Source of the DNA: Acidobacteriota bacterium
GTDB lineage: Bacteria; Acidobacteriota; UBA6911
DNA length: 5,524 nt
NCBI GenBank assembly: GCA_031254095.1
Contig: JAIRVC010000141.1
Location: forward strand, 1 to 5,524
Direction: 5' to 3'
The position numbers and the translations under genes are program-made. Below, one piece after another: positions 5,183 to 5,524 of the stretch (the stretch's first letter is position 1; each line of letters opens with the position of its first letter). Under the pieces are notes generated by a model. It was given only the letters and a program-made list of their open reading frames with translations, ran no database searches and was not told the origin of the DNA.

Positions 5183-5218
5183 GTGTGCCCCGCTTGTCGG
5201 CCGACAGGCAGGGCGCAC
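5183..5218. repeat. 36-bp near-perfect palindrome, REP-like
   Basis: The two 18-base arms meet at 5200/5201. Fifteen positions pair perfectly, two are G-T pairs (5186/5215 and 5194/5207) and one is a mismatch (5191/5210). The core TGTCGGCCGACA (5195-5206) is exact. No U-tract follows in either direction. Size, GC content and position between two transcription units fit a dispersed palindromic repeat or a binding site for a dimeric protein. Only one copy lies in this window, so dispersal is inferred. Confidence 0.7.
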
Positions 5219-5285
5219 GGCGCCGGGGTATATATAAAATGTATTTCCGGCAATTCGCGCGCACGGACATTTTATCAGCGTTTTT

Positions 5286-5315
5286 CTTACATAGCGCTGC
5301 GGTATCTGCTATACT
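5286..5315 (+). promoter_or_regulatory. Promoter of the tRNA-Ser gene
   Basis: TGC-TATACT (hexamer 5310-5315) is an extended -10 with five of six matches. CTTACA (5286-5291) is a fair -35 at an 18-bp spacer. Predicted start of transcription is near 5322, about 20 nt before the mature tRNA, a usual distance for a tRNA leader. Confidence 0.65.
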
Positions 5316-5340
5316 CCCTTGGTTTTTGCCTGATTTTTGC

Positions 5341-5434
5341 GGAGAGGTACCGAAGAGGTCGTAACGGGCTCGACTCGAAATCGAGTTACGGTCCAAAAGA
5401 CTGTACGTGGGTTCGAATCCCACCCTCTCCGCCA
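5341..5434 (+). tRNA. tRNA-Ser (anticodon CGA)
   Basis: It folds as a class II tRNA. The acceptor GGAGAGG (5341-5347) pairs with CCTCTCC (5424-5430), followed by discriminator G and an encoded CCA (5432-5434). The D arm has a CCG/CGG stem. The anticodon stem CTCGA/TCGAG (5369-5373, 5381-5385) holds the loop CTCGAAA with anticodon CGA at 5376-5378, which reads UCG. The long variable arm is a 7-bp stem, TACGGTC/GACTGTA around CAAAA, as expected for Ser. The T arm GTGGG-TTCGAAT-CCCAC is intact. Tyr and Leu are excluded by the anticodon. It has its own promoter and no visible tRNA neighbour. Confidence 0.97.
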
Positions 5435-5524
5435 TTTTGCTTGTGTCTATATCATTCTTGTGTTAAAACCCTCAACTGTGCGGTAAATCACAATTTGACA
5501 AAGCCTGTGATCCGGCTGATTTGT

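Noticed and set aside
4537..5253. 238-codon open frame on the minus strand over atpF
   Set aside because: It mirrors the charged coiled-coil coding sequence of atpF (Arg/Ser-rich translation) and runs through the hairpin and palindrome. No ribosome site or known domain.
5341..5434. tRNA-Ser as an integration site for a mobile element
   Set aside because: No integrase, no repeated copy of the tRNA 3' end and no phage-like gene is present in the window.
5495..5524. TTGACA at 5495-5500 as a -35 box of a gene beyond the right edge
   Set aside because: A perfect -35, but the bases at the -10 distance (around GATTTG) match poorly and the window ends there. Nothing else is seen after the tRNA.

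Overview
This window reads as ordinary bacterial chromosome from a probably Gram-negative organism: tightly packed genes, classical Shine-Dalgarno sites on several of them, sigma-70-like promoter hexamers, and a tRNA with an encoded CCA. The ATP synthase a and c subunits both carry N-terminal leader or signal-like segments. That trait, together with the split ATP synthase cluster, suggests a lineage outside Enterobacteria and Bacillota, but I cannot name the phylum from the sequence alone. No phage, transposase, CRISPR array or toxin-antitoxin pair is visible, and I did not find a convincing new multi-gene system. The oddities are in non-coding repeats and in the architecture of the ATP synthase genes.

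Left part (1-1601, minus strand): a molybdenum cofactor pair. moeA (molybdopterin molybdotransferase, complete) is followed 26 bp downstream by moaC (cyclic pyranopterin monophosphate synthase), which runs off the left edge and lacks its C-terminal catalytic part. They supply an early step (MoaC) and the last step (MoeA) of making Moco for molybdoenzymes.

Middle gap (1602-2042): a 441-bp divergent intergenic region. It holds a perfect 13-bp tandem duplication against the moeA start, a candidate extended -10 promoter for moeA, a repeat-rich stretch with no believable gene, a perfect TATAAT promoter for greA, and a hairpin in the greA leader.

Right part (2043-5092, plus strand): greA (transcript cleavage factor) is followed 82 bp later by the membrane (Fo) part of an F-type ATP synthase, in the order atpZ-atpI-atpB-atpE-atpF. 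atpZ and atpI overlap by ATGA, and the later genes are 0-25 bp apart. The products are two small assembly or ion-handling membrane proteins, the a subunit with its essential Arg, the c-ring subunit with its ion-binding Glu, and the b stalk. The F1 genes (atpH, A, G, D, C) do not follow, so the ATP synthase operon is split here.

Right end (5093-5524): three 11-bp tandem units that put stop codons in all three frames at the end of atpF, a strong GC hairpin without a U-tract, a 36-bp near-perfect palindrome resembling a dispersed repeat, and a promoter followed by a class II tRNA-Ser (anticodon CGA). Nothing clear lies after the tRNA.
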